A DNA stretch of 64,000 nt. Source: Pseudophaeobacter profundi. Lineage in GTDB: Bacteria; Pseudomonadota; Alphaproteobacteria; Rhodobacterales; Rhodobacteraceae. The notes under the pieces were generated by a model, which saw nothing but the letters and a program-made list of their open reading frames with translations, made no database searches and was not told the DNA's origin. The stretch is taken from positions 1-64,000 of the forward strand of contig NZ_JARJEF010000003.1 of assembly GCF_029697505.1 (NCBI RefSeq). Direction: 5' to 3'. Below, piece after piece: positions 8,141 to 17,232 of the stretch (position 1 is its first letter; every line of letters begins with the position of its first letter). The translations under genes were made by a program, and so were the position numbers.

Positions 8141-9214
8141 ATGACCGCCATTGACCCAGATACCCTGAACGCCGAAGCCCGCCGAGCCCGTCTTTTCACC
8201 CGCATAAACAAGGCAGACACCTGGTTCAAAGTGCTTGGCCTGGCCTGGATCACGCCGATGCTAAAGGCGGCTGCGGGGGATAATCCGCGCGCGCAGGTTG
8301 GGGAAATCTGGCGCCTACTGGGGGTGCCGCTGCTGGCCATTGTGATCTTCCTCGCCGGCTGGGCCGCCCTGGCCCCCAAGGTGCAAACCTCGCTTGGTGC
8401 CATTCCCGGTCCGGCCCAGGTCTGGGACCAGGCCCGCAATCTGAACGCCGATGCCCAGCGCGCCCGCGCCAAGGCCGATGCCTTTTATGAACGTCAGGAT
8501 ATCCGCAACGCCAAGCTGATCGCCGAGGGCAAGCCCGACAAGGTGCGCCAGCGCAGCTATACCGGCAAACCCACCTATTACCAGCAAATCTGGACCTCGA
8601 TCAAAACCGTGTTCTTTGGCTTTCTGATTGGGTCTGCCATTGCCATTCCGCTGGGGATCATGGCCGGGCTGTCGCCCACTGCCAATGCCGCCATCAACCC
8701 GATCATCCAGATTTTCAAACCGGTCAGCCCGCTGGCCTGGCTACCGATTGTGACCATGGTTGTCTCGGCGGTTTACGCCACCAATGACGGTATGTTCTCA
8801 AAATCCTTCCTTGTCTCGGCAATCACCGTCACGCTCTGTTCGCTCTGGCCCACCCTGATCAATACAGCGCTTGGGGTGGCCTCCATCGACAAGGATCTGA
8901 TCAGCGTCTCCAAAGTGCTGAAGATGAGCACCTATTCCAAGATCACCAAGCTGGTGCTGCCCTCGGCGCTACCGCTGATCTTCACCGGGCTGCGCTTGTC
9001 GCTGGGGGTTGGCTGGATGGTGCTGATCGCCGCCGAAATGCTGGCGCAGAACCCTGGCCTTGGCAAATTTGTCTGGGATGAATTCCAGAACGGCTCGTCG
9101 CAGTCGCTGGCCAAGATCATGGTCGCCGTCTTTACCATCGGCATCATCGGCTTCCTGCTGGATCGGGTGATGTATGCCCTGCAGTCCATGTTCACCTTCA
9201 CAGAAAACCGGTGA
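8141..9214 (+). CDS. nrtB: NrtB: nitrate ABC transporter permease
   Basis: A 357-residue inner-membrane permease. A cytoplasmic N-terminal stretch is followed by a first membrane segment (near residues 65-85), a long polar insertion (roughly 95-145, rich in charged residues), and then about five membrane segments. The cytoplasmic EAA-type loop is SKVLKMSTYSKITKLVLPSA, which docks onto the ATPase. The ATG at 8141 is preceded by a weak ribosome-binding site; an upstream TTG at 8108 is in frame but less likely. The stop is overlapped by the downstream frame (GTGA), pointing to coupled translation with nrtCD. Confidence 0.92.
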   Translation: MTAIDPDTLNAEARRARLFTRINKADTWFKVLGLAWITPMLKAAAGDNPRAQVGEIWRLLGVPLLAIVIFLAGWAALAPKVQTSLGAIPGPAQVWDQARNLNADAQRARAKADAFYERQDIRNAKLIAEGKPDKVRQRSYTGKPTYYQQIWTSIKTVFFGFLIGSAIAIPLGIMAGLSPTANAAINPIIQIFKPVSPLAWLPIVTMVVSAVYATNDGMFSKSFLVSAITVTLCSLWPTLINTALGVASIDKDLISVSKVLKMSTYSKITKLVLPSALPLIFTGLRLSLGVGWMVLIAAEMLAQNPGLGKFVWDEFQNGSSQSLAKIMVAVFTIGIIGFLLDRVMYALQSMFTFTENR

Positions 9215-9219
9215 GTCCA

Positions 9220-10896
9220 ATGAGTATCCTCAAGTTCGAGAACGTCTCCAAGAGCTTTGGTCAGGGCACCAACCGGGTGGATGTGCTGAAAGACATCAAC
9301 CTCGAGGTCAACGAGGGCGAGTTTGTCGCCATCCTCGGATTTTCCGGCACCGGGAAATCCACCCTGATGAACCTGGTTGCCGGGTTGGAAATGCCTGACA
9401 CCGGCAGCGTCACCTTCAAGGGCGCGCCCATCACCGCCCCCGGCCCCGAACGCGGGCTGGTGTTCCAAAGTTACTCGCTGATGCCCTGGCTTACCGTGGG
9501 CGGCAATATCGGCCTGGCGGTGGATGCGGTCTTTCCAAAACTGTCGGCTTCTGAACGCCAGGCCAAGATTGACCACTACGTCGGCATGGTTGGCCTCTCC
9601 CATGCCACCGCCCGTCGCCCCGCCGAGCTGTCCGGCGGTATGCGGCAGCGGGTTTCCGTGGCCCGCGCCCTGGCGATGAACCCGGAAATGCTGCTGCTGG
9701 ATGAGCCGTTAAGTGCGCTGGATGCGCTGACGCGGGCTAATCTGGCGGATGAGATCCTGGAGATCTGGGAGCAAGAGAAAAAGACCTGCATCCTGATCAC
9801 CAATGACGTGGACGAGGCGATTTTGCTGGCCGACCGCATCATCCCGTTGAACCCGGATGGCACCCTGGCTGATCCGGTCACCGTCAACATCCCGCGCCCG
9901 CGGGATCGCGGCGCCATGAATGACGATGCAACCTTCAAGGCGCTGCGGGCCAAGATCACCAAATATCTGATGGATGTGGGCATCGCCTCCAAGATCGAGG
10001 AAACCCGCCTGTTGCCCGATGCCACCCCCATCCATGGTGTTCCTGCCGCCCTGTCCAAAGCGCAACAAACCATGCTGGAAGAGCGCTATCTGGTGTTTTC
10101 ACAGCTGCACAAGGTCTACCCAACCCCCAAGGGTCCGCTGACCGTGGTGGAAGATTTTGACCTGAAGGTAAAGAAGGGTGAATTCATCAGCCTGATCGGC
10201 CATTCCGGCTGCGGTAAATCCACGGTTTTGACCATGGCTGCTGGCCTGAACGAAATTTCCAAAGGCGGTATCCGGCTGGATGGAAAACACATTGAAGGCG
10301 CAAATCCCGAACGCGCTGTGGTGTTTCAGTCGCCGAACCTGTTTCCTTGGTTATCTGCCAAGGAAAACGTCTCTATTGGGGTAGATAGGGTCTATCCAAG
10401 TGCCAGCCAGGCGGAGCGCCAGGATGTGGTGGAATACTATCTCGAACGGGTTGGCCTGGCCGACAGCATGGATAAACAGGCCTCGGGTCTGTCCAACGGC
10501 ATGCGCCAGCGCGTCGGCATTGCACGGGCCTTTGCCCTGTCCCCCAAATTGCTGCTGCTGGATGAACCCTTTGGCATGCTCGACAGCCTGACCCGCTGGG
10601 AATTGCAAGAGGTGCTGATGGAGGTCTGGTCGCGCACCAAAGTAACCGCGATCTGCGTCACCCATGATGTGGACGAGGCAATCCTGCTGGCCGAGCGGGT
10701 GGTGATGATGACCAATGGCCCACAGGCCACAATTGGTAAAATCACCGAGGTCAAACTGCCCCGCCCGCGCACCCGCAAGGCGCTGCTGGAGCACCCCGAT
10801 TATTATAACTACCGCGCCGAGGTTCTCGACTTTCTGGAAGAATACGAGCACGGCGCCAAACCCAAATCAAAACCCACAAACATCGCGGCGGAGTAA
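9220..10896 (+). CDS. NrtCD: two nitrate-transporter ATPases fused in one chain
   Basis: A 558-residue protein with two complete ABC ATPase domains, replacing the separate NrtC and NrtD subunits. Domain 1 has Walker A GFSGTGKST (near residue 40), signature LSGGMRQR, and Walker B LLLDEPLSALD. Domain 2 has Walker A GHSGCGKST (near residue 327), signature LSNGMRQR, and LLLDEPFGMLD. The switch histidine of domain 1 is replaced by Asn195 (ITNDVDEAI), while domain 2 keeps His482 (VTHDVDEAI). The only clear signature change is Asn426 in domain 2. Both changes map to the same composite ATP site. ATG 9220 follows GGTGAG; GTG 9211, overlapping the nrtB stop, is an alternative. There is no C-terminal substrate-binding-like domain of the kind found in cyanobacterial NrtC. 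Confidence 0.92.
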   Translation: MSILKFENVSKSFGQGTNRVDVLKDINLEVNEGEFVAILGFSGTGKSTLMNLVAGLEMPDTGSVTFKGAPITAPGPERGLVFQSYSLMPWLTVGGNIGLAVDAVFPKLSASERQAKIDHYVGMVGLSHATARRPAELSGGMRQRVSVARALAMNPEMLLLDEPLSALDALTRANLADEILEIWEQEKKTCILITNDVDEAILLADRIIPLNPDGTLADPVTVNIPRPRDRGAMNDDATFKALRAKITKYLMDVGIASKIEETRLLPDATPIHGVPAALSKAQQTMLEERYLVFSQLHKVYPTPKGPLTVVEDFDLKVKKGEFISLIGHSGCGKSTVLTMAAGLNEISKGGIRLDGKHIEGANPERAVVFQSPNLFPWLSAKENVSIGVDRVYPSASQAERQDVVEYYLERVGLADSMDKQASGLSNGMRQRVGIARAFALSPKLLLLDEPFGMLDSLTRWELQEVLMEVWSRTKVTAICVTHDVDEAILLAERVVMMTNGPQATIGKITEVKLPRPRTRKALLEHPDYYNYRAEVLDFLEEYEHGAKPKSKPTNIAAE

Positions 10897-10899
10897 GAC

Positions 10900-13326
10900 A
10901 TGACCCAGAAACTTGTTGTTATCGGTGCGGGCATGGCATCTGGCCGCGTGTTGGAACATCTCTTTGAGGGCAACGCTGATTTTGACGTCACCCTGTTCAA
11001 CGCCGAAGAGCGCGGCAACTACAACCGGATCATGCTGTCGCCGGTGCTGTCGGGTGAAAAAACCTATGAGGATATCGTCACCCATGACGCCGACTGGTAT
11101 GAGGCCAACAATGTGACCTGCCACTTTGGCACCCATGTCACCGCCATTGACCGCCAGGCCAAAACCGTCACCAGCACCAAGGGCACGACCTCCTATGACA
11201 AACTGCTGATCGCCACCGGCTCGGCGCCCTTTATCATTCCGGTGCAGGGCAAGGACCTGCCCGGCGTCATCACCTATCGCGATCTGGATGACACCAATGC
11301 CATGATCCAGGCCGCAGAGACCGGCGGCAAGGCCGTGGTCATTGGCGGCGGGCTGCTGGGGCTGGAAGCCGCCGCCGGCCTGGCCGAGCGCGGCATGGAG
11401 GTGACCGTGTTACATCTGATGGGTCATCTGATGGAGCGCCAACTGGACGAGGCCGCCGGATTTCTGCTGCGACGCGATCTGGAAAAGCGCGGCATCACGG
11501 TGAAATGCCGCGCCTCTACCGCTGCCATCCTCGGCACCGACAAGGTCGAAGGTGTGCTGCTGGAAGATAACGAAGGGCTGGAGGCCGATCTGGTGGTCAT
11601 GGCCGTAGGCATCCGCCCCGAAACCCGTCTGGCCACCGACGCCGGGCTGGAGGTGGCGCGCGGCATCGAGGTTGGCGCTCAGCTGCAGACCTCGGACCCT
11701 GATATCTTTGCGGTTGGCGAATGTGTTGAATTCGACGGTCAGCTCTTTGGCCTGGTGGCGCCGCTTTATGACCAGGCCAAGGTACTGGCCCATAGCCTGA
11801 TGGAGACGCCTGCGGTTTTCACCCCCAAGGAGCTGTCGACCAAGCTGAAGGTCACCGGCTGTGATCTGTTCAGTGCCGGGGATTTTGCAAGTGGCGAAGG
11901 GCGCGAAGACATCGTGTTCCGCGACCCTGCCCGTGGCGTCTATCGCCGTCTGGTGATCGAAGATGACTGCGTCATCGGTGCGGTGATGTATGGCGATACC
12001 AGCGACAGCAATTGGTTCTTTGGCCTGATCCGCGACAAGACCGATATCGCGGATATGCGCGACACGCTGATCTTTGGCCCCGCCTATCAGGGGGGTGCCC
12101 CCTCGGACCCGCTCTTGGCCGTTGCAGCCTTACCGCGTGACGCGGAAATCTGTGGCTGCAACGGCATTTGCAAAGGACAGATCGAGGATGCAATTGCCGC
12201 TGGCGCCACAGATATCGAGGCGTTGCGCAGCCAGACCAAGGCTTCGGCCTCTTGTGGAACCTGCACCGGGCTGGTGGAACAGGTGCTCTCCGTCACTCTG
12301 GGGGATGACTTTGTCCTGCCAACCGCCCAGCCTGTCTGTGGCTGCACCGATATGACCCACGAAGATCTGCGTCGCATGATCAAGAGCCAAGAGCTGAAAT
12401 CCCTGCCAGCCGTCTGGCAGGCCTGCGATTGGAAAACCCCCTGTGGCTGCCATGTTTGCCGCCCGGCGCTGAACTTCTACCTCTTGGCCGACTGGCCGCT
12501 GGACTATGAAGACGATCCACAGTCGCGTTTTGTAAACGAGCGCAAACACGCAAATATCCAGAAAGACGGTACCTTTAGCGTGGTTCCACGCATGTGGGGC
12601 GGCATCACCACCCCGGATGAGTTGCGCGCCATTGCTGATGCGGCGGAGAAATATGCGGTGCCCACGGTCAAGGTCACCGGCGGTCAGCGCATTGATCTCC
12701 TGGGGGTCAAAAACGAAGACCTGCCCGCGATCTGGCATGATCTGAACCAGGCTGGCATGGTTTCCGGGCATGCCTATTCAAAGGGGCTGCGCACGGTGAA
12801 GACCTGTGTTGGCAGTGATCACTGCCGTTTTGGCACCCAGGACAGCACCGGGCTGGGCATCCAATTGGAAAAGGCGCTTTGGGGCTCATGGACACCGCAT
12901 AAGCTGAAGCTGGCGGTGTCTGGCTGCCCACGCAACTGCGCCGAAGCCACCTGCAAGGACATTGGCATTGTCTGCGTCGACAGCGGTTATCAGATCAGCA
13001 TTGGCGGCGCGGCGGGCATGGATGTGCGCGAGACCTCGCTGCTGTGTCAGGTGGCAACCGAGGCAGAGGTCATGGATGTGGTCAAGGCCGTCACGCAGTC
13101 CTATCGCGAGAACGCCAGATATCTGGACCGGATCTACAAATGGATGGACAAGGTCGGGCTTGACTGGATCCAGGCGCAGATCGCCGATCTCGATACCCGC
13201 GCTGCGCTGGTGGCCCGGTTTGATCTGTCACAGACCATCTACCGTAAGGACCCCTGGGCGCAGCAGGTTGTCAAATCTGCCCCCTATATACCCCTTGCCA
13301 ATCTCACGCTGGAGGCCGCCGAATGA
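10900..13326 (+). CDS. nirB: NADH-dependent assimilatory nitrite reductase, large subunit
   Basis: An 808-residue cytoplasmic flavo-iron-sulfur-siroheme enzyme (NirB; NasB in the Paracoccus naming) that reduces nitrite to ammonium with NADH. In order: FAD-binding Rossmann motif VVIGAGMASGR (residues 6-16); NADH-binding AVVIGGGLLGLEAA (near 147); BFD-type [2Fe-2S] region with CGCNGICKG and SCGTCTG (about 424-460), then a second Cys-rich segment (CGCTD, CGCHVC); sulfite/nitrite reductase half-domains. The siroheme/[4Fe-4S] ligands are Cys636, Cys642, Cys676 and Cys680. It starts three bases after nrtCD and overlaps nirD by ATGA. Confidence 0.95.
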   Translation: MTQKLVVIGAGMASGRVLEHLFEGNADFDVTLFNAEERGNYNRIMLSPVLSGEKTYEDIVTHDADWYEANNVTCHFGTHVTAIDRQAKTVTSTKGTTSYDKLLIATGSAPFIIPVQGKDLPGVITYRDLDDTNAMIQAAETGGKAVVIGGGLLGLEAAAGLAERGMEVTVLHLMGHLMERQLDEAAGFLLRRDLEKRGITVKCRASTAAILGTDKVEGVLLEDNEGLEADLVVMAVGIRPETRLATDAGLEVARGIEVGAQLQTSDPDIFAVGECVEFDGQLFGLVAPLYDQAKVLAHSLMETPAVFTPKELSTKLKVTGCDLFSAGDFASGEGREDIVFRDPARGVYRRLVIEDDCVIGAVMYGDTSDSNWFFGLIRDKTDIADMRDTLIFGPAYQGGAPSDPLLAVAALPRDAEICGCNGICKGQIEDAIAAGATDIEALRSQTKASASCGTCTGLVEQVLSVTLGDDFVLPTAQPVCGCTDMTHEDLRRMIKSQELKSLPAVWQACDWKTPCGCHVCRPALNFYLLADWPLDYEDDPQSRFVNERKHANIQKDGTFSVVPRMWGGITTPDELRAIADAAEKYAVPTVKVTGGQRIDLLGVKNEDLPAIWHDLNQAGMVSGHAYSKGLRTVKTCVGSDHCRFGTQDSTGLGIQLEKALWGSWTPHKLKLAVSGCPRNCAEATCKDIGIVCVDSGYQISIGGAAGMDVRETSLLCQVATEAEVMDVVKAVTQSYRENARYLDRIYKWMDKVGLDWIQAQIADLDTRAALVARFDLSQTIYRKDPWAQQVVKSAPYIPLANLTLEAAE

Positions 13327-13658
13327 GCAACTGGATCGATATCGCCGCCCTGGAAGAGGTGCCCCAACGCGGGGCGCGTCTGGTGAAAACCCCGCATGGC
13401 TGCGTTGCCATCTTTCGCACCGCCGGGGATGAGGTCTTTGCGCTCGACAATGCCTGCCCGCATAAAAACGGCCCCTTGGCCGATGGTATCGTGCATGGCA
13501 AGGCGGTGACCTGCCCGCTGCACAACTGGGTCATCTCACTGGAGACCGGCGCTGCGCAGGGCGCGGATAAGGGGCAGGTTGCCACCTATCCCGCCAAGGT
13601 CACCGGGGGCCGCATTCTGCTGGATGCCGATTTCCTGCAACAGCGAGCTGTCGCATGA
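13323..13658 (+). CDS. nirD: Nitrite reductase small subunit, Rieske protein
   Basis: A 111-residue Rieske-type [2Fe-2S] protein (NirD/NasG). Ligands are Cys45 and His47 (ACPHKNGPL) and Cys64 and His67 (TCPLHNW), the standard C-X-H and C-X2-H pair. In Paracoccus the equivalent protein carries electrons from the NADH-oxidising subunit to both nitrite and nitrate reductase, so here it may serve NasA as well. Both ends overlap neighbours by four bases (ATGA). Confidence 0.94.
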   Translation: MSNWIDIAALEEVPQRGARLVKTPHGCVAIFRTAGDEVFALDNACPHKNGPLADGIVHGKAVTCPLHNWVISLETGAAQGADKGQVATYPAKVTGGRILLDADFLQQRAVA

Positions 13659-16282
13659 CAGGCCGTCAGGATCTGGATCAGCCCCTAACCCAGGCCGTAG
13701 CCCCGGCCCTGACCCGGACCACCTGTCCCTATTGTGGCGTCGGCTGCGGCGTGCTTGCCGGGGCGGATGGCACCATCAAAGGCGACCCCGAACATCCCGC
13801 CAACTTTGGGCGGCTCTGTTCAAAAGGCGCCGCCCTGGGCCAGACTATTGATCTTGAAGGGCGGCTTCTGACCCCCCGGATCAAAGGCCAGGATGCCACC
13901 TGGGACGAAACGCTTGACCTGATGGCAGATAAATTCAGCACAGCCATTCGGGACCACGGCCCCGACAGCGTTGCCTTTTATGTCTCGGGGCAATTGCTGA
14001 CCGAAGACTACTATGTTGCCAACAAACTGATGAAGGGCTTTATCGGGTCAGCCAATATCGACACCAATTCCCGGCTTTGCATGGCCTCTTCGGTGGCGGG
14101 GCATAAACGCGCCTTTGGCAGTGATACCGTTCCGGGCAGCTACCAAGATCTGGAAGAGGCCGATCTGGTCGTGCTGGTTGGATCAAACCTGGCCTGGTGC
14201 CACCCGGTGCTGCATCAGCGCATTGCCGCTGCCAAAGCCGCAAGACCCGGCCTGAAGGTGGTGAACATTGACCCCCGCAAGACCGCAACCACCGCGCTTG
14301 CCGACCTGCACCTGCGGATTGTGCCGGATGGCGATGTGGCGCTGTTCAACGGATTGCTGGCCCATCTGGCTGACACCGGGCAGCTCGACGATGACTACCT
14401 GGCAAAGCACATCACCGGCCGCCGCCCTGCGGTCACCCAGGCGCGTCTGGGTGATCCGCTGGACAGCGGCCTGACGCAGCCAGAGCTGGCGCAGTTTTAC
14501 CAGCTTTGGGCAGGCACCCAAAAGGTGGTGACGGTCTATTCGCAGGGGGTCAATCAATCCCGCTGTGGCACCGACAAGGTCAACGCGATCCTGAACTGCC
14601 ACCTTGCCACCGGGCGGATCGGCAAACCGGGGTGCGGCCCCTTTTCGGTGACTGGCCAGCCCAATGCCATGGGCGGGCGCGAGGTTGGCGGATTGTCCAA
14701 TATGCTGGCCAACCACCTGGATATCGAAAACCCTGATCACCGCGCCCGCGTACAATCCTTTTGGCAAAGCCCGACGATCTGCGCCCAGCCCGGTCTCAAG
14801 GCCGTCGATCTGTTTCAGGCCTGCGCCAGTGGCAAGATCAAGGCGCTCTGGGTGATATCCACCAATCCCGCTGTCAGCCTGCCCGATGCCGATGGGGTCG
14901 TGGCAGCCATTGCCAAGGTGCCCTTTGTTGCCGTCTCTGACATCATGGCGCGCACCGATACTGGCGATCTGGCTGATGTGCTGCTGCCTGCCACAGGCTG
15001 GGGCGAAAAGGACGGCACCGTCACCAATTCCGAACGCCGGATCTCGCGGCAACGCGCCTTTCTGCCCGCCCCCGGCGCATCGCGGCCTGACTGGCAGATC
15101 ATCTGCGATCTCGCCAGTCACATGGGCTGGGGCAAGGCCTTCGACTACACTGGCCCGGCGGAAATCTTTGCCGAATATGTCGCCCTTGGGTCTGCCACTG
15201 CGGATTTTGGCCGCGATCTTGATCTCAGCATCTTTGCCGATGTTGACTACGCCAATCTGCTGCCCACCCAATGGCCGCAAAACGACAAACGCTTCTTTGC
15301 GGATGGCGGGTTTTACCACGCCGACGGCAAGGCCCGCATGGTGGCGGTCCGCGCGCCGGTGCGCAGGCAGGGATCTGATCTGACACTCAATACCGGGCGT
15401 AACCGTGACCAGTGGCATACCATGACCCGCAGCGGCAAGGCACCACGTCTGGGCGCGCATCTGGCCGAACCCTATGTCGAAATCCACCCCGGTGATGCCT
15501 CCGATCTGGCGCTGCAGGCAGGTGATCTGGTACATTTGAAAACCGGCTATGGCCAGGCCGTTCTACGGGCGCTGATCACAGATCGCGGTACACGGGGGCA
15601 GCTCTTTGCGCCGATGCACTGGACCCGCCAGAACAGCACGGGTGGCTGCATCAATGCGCTTGTGCCGTCGATCACCGACCCGATATCGGGGCAGCCTGCC
15701 TCCAAGCTCACCGCGGTTTCGGCGCAGAAATTCACTGCCGCCTGGTATGGGTTTGCCGCCTCTGTCTCGCCGCTTCGGCCTGGTGGGGTCTATGGCGCCA
15801 TCGCCCGATCGCTGACCGGATGGCAGGGCGAATTTGCCGGGCAAGAGACCCCGCCAAGCTGGCAGGGACTGGCGCAGGATCTGCTGAATATGGCCGACTG
15901 CGAGGTCACCGAGGTGAGCGATCCGCATCAGCGCCAGACCCGGCTGGCCTTTTATCGGGGGGAGACCCTGGCAGGTCTGTTCTTTGCCAGGCCCGAACCG
16001 GTGTCGCTGGCCCGTGCCTTTGCCATCTCGCTGATTGGCAGTGAAACGCCACCGCTGCAGGCGCTGGCCGGGCGCAGCGGCAGCGATCAGCCCGACCCGG
16101 GTGCCAGCGTCTGCGCCTGCATGAATGTGGGCGTCAATACCCTGCGCGCCGCGATTGCTGCCGGGGCCACGACGGTTCAGGCTCTGGGGGAGGCGACCTG
16201 CGCCGGCACCAGCTGCGGATCCTGCAAACCCGAGTTGACCAGCCTGATCGCGCAGCACAGTGTCGCGATGGCCGCCGAATGA
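13655..16282 (+). CDS. nasA: Assimilatory nitrate reductase, molybdopterin catalytic subunit
   Basis: An 875-residue cytoplasmic bis-MGD molybdoenzyme (NasA; NasC in Paracoccus) reducing nitrate to nitrite. The N-terminal [4Fe-4S] ligands are Cys24, Cys27, Cys31 and Cys55. The molybdopterin oxidoreductase domain follows (to about residue 540), then a dinucleotide-binding domain (TLNTGRNRDQWHTMTRSGKA). A C-terminal BFD-like [2Fe-2S] domain contains CACMNVGV and CAGTSCGSC (about 820-865), as in longer assimilatory enzymes. There is no signal peptide or Tat motif. The molybdenum ligand cannot be placed with certainty by eye; MASSVAGHKRAFG is the likely Cys/Mo loop region. Four-base overlaps with both neighbours. 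Confidence 0.95.
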   Translation: MTGRQDLDQPLTQAVAPALTRTTCPYCGVGCGVLAGADGTIKGDPEHPANFGRLCSKGAALGQTIDLEGRLLTPRIKGQDATWDETLDLMADKFSTAIRDHGPDSVAFYVSGQLLTEDYYVANKLMKGFIGSANIDTNSRLCMASSVAGHKRAFGSDTVPGSYQDLEEADLVVLVGSNLAWCHPVLHQRIAAAKAARPGLKVVNIDPRKTATTALADLHLRIVPDGDVALFNGLLAHLADTGQLDDDYLAKHITGRRPAVTQARLGDPLDSGLTQPELAQFYQLWAGTQKVVTVYSQGVNQSRCGTDKVNAILNCHLATGRIGKPGCGPFSVTGQPNAMGGREVGGLSNMLANHLDIENPDHRARVQSFWQSPTICAQPGLKAVDLFQACASGKIKALWVISTNPAVSLPDADGVVAAIAKVPFVAVSDIMARTDTGDLADVLLPATGWGEKDGTVTNSERRISRQRAFLPAPGASRPDWQIICDLASHMGWGKAFDYTGPAEIFAEYVALGSATADFGRDLDLSIFADVDYANLLPTQWPQNDKRFFADGGFYHADGKARMVAVRAPVRRQGSDLTLNTGRNRDQWHTMTRSGKAPRLGAHLAEPYVEIHPGDASDLALQAGDLVHLKTGYGQAVLRALITDRGTRGQLFAPMHWTRQNSTGGCINALVPSITDPISGQPASKLTAVSAQKFTAAWYGFAASVSPLRPGGVYGAIARSLTGWQGEFAGQETPPSWQGLAQDLLNMADCEVTEVSDPHQRQTRLAFYRGETLAGLFFARPEPVSLARAFAISLIGSETPPLQALAGRSGSDQPDPGASVCACMNVGVNTLRAAIAAGATTVQALGEATCAGTSCGSCKPELTSLIAQHSVAMAAE

Positions 16283-17232
16283 CCCTGGCACCCTTTGTCC
16301 GCATCGTGGCCCAGGGCAAGGGCCGCGCCCGCCCCCTGACCCAGACCGAAGCCCAGGCGGCCATGGCCCTGATTCTGGCGGGCAAAGCCGCCCCTGAAGC
16401 CCTGGGTGCCCTGCTGATGGTGCTGCGCCTGCGTGGCGAAACCGACAGCGAGATCGCGGGCTTCACCGCCGCGCTGCGCGCCGCCACCCGGCTGCCAGAT
16501 ACCGCGAAAGGGGCAGATCTCGACTGGCCCTGCTATGCCGCCGGGCGCACCCGTGGCGCACCGCTGTTTCTGCTGGCAGCCAAACTGGTGGCACAGGCGG
16601 GCTACCGGGTGGCGCTGCATGGCTGGAATTCGCATCAAGGCGGCACCGCCGATCTGCGCCGCGCCCTGCAAGAACTGCCGCTAGAAGGAGGAGGCCTGAG
16701 CTATACCCCGCTGGAACTTCTGAACCCTGCAGCCTTTGACCTGCTGCGACTGCGCGATACCTTTGGCCTGCGCAGCTGTATCAACACGGTGCTGCGCATG
16801 TGGAACCCGCTGGCCGCGCCGGTTTCGGTGCAGGGGGTGTTTCATCCCACCTATCGCGGGCTGCAATCGCGGGCAGCTGTACTGCTGGGGGATCAGGATC
16901 TGCTGGTCATCAAGGGTGGCGGCGGCGAGTTTGAACGCCACCCCGGCAAGGAAATCATCCTCTTTGGCCGCCGCAAGGGCACAGAACTGGATGCCCGCGC
17001 CGCGCCGCTGCTGCAGGATGATGCCCGCCGCCTGCATGAGCCGGATCACCCGCTGGACCTGGGGGCCATCTGGTCCGGCGCGCAGGATGATGCCTTTGCC
17101 CGGACCACCGTGACCGGCACCGCTGCCCTCGCACTATGGAGCCTGCAAGCCGCCCCCACACTTCCCGCAGCAACAACGCTGGCAACCAAACTTTGGCAGC
17201 AGCGCCACAGCCAAAATCGGAGTTCGCTATGA
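16279..17232 (+). CDS. TrpD2-like (YbiB-type) glycosyl transferase family protein
   Basis: A 317-residue homologue of anthranilate phosphoribosyltransferase, of the TrpD2 type. The N-terminal helical domain is recognisable (ALGALLMVLRLRGETDSEIAGF). The PRPP-binding glycine-rich motif of TrpD is replaced by AGRTRGAPLFLLAAK, and the usual KHGN region by LHGWNSHQGGTADL. The family member YbiB of E. coli lacks TrpD activity and binds nucleic acid. Here the gene sits in the nitrate operon with four-base overlaps to nasA and cobA, so it is surely co-expressed. A role in cofactor handling, in regulation or in nucleic-acid binding is open; anthranilate chemistry is unlikely. Confidence 0.8.
   Translation: MTLAPFVRIVAQGKGRARPLTQTEAQAAMALILAGKAAPEALGALLMVLRLRGETDSEIAGFTAALRAATRLPDTAKGADLDWPCYAAGRTRGAPLFLLAAKLVAQAGYRVALHGWNSHQGGTADLRRALQELPLEGGGLSYTPLELLNPAAFDLLRLRDTFGLRSCINTVLRMWNPLAAPVSVQGVFHPTYRGLQSRAAVLLGDQDLLVIKGGGGEFERHPGKEIILFGRRKGTELDARAAPLLQDDARRLHEPDHPLDLGAIWSGAQDDAFARTTVTGTAALALWSLQAAPTLPAATTLATKLWQQRHSQNRSSL

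Noticed and set aside
14183-15535. A 450-codon frame on the - strand opposite nasA
   Set aside because: nasA has intact cofactor motifs through this region; the antisense translation resembles nothing known.
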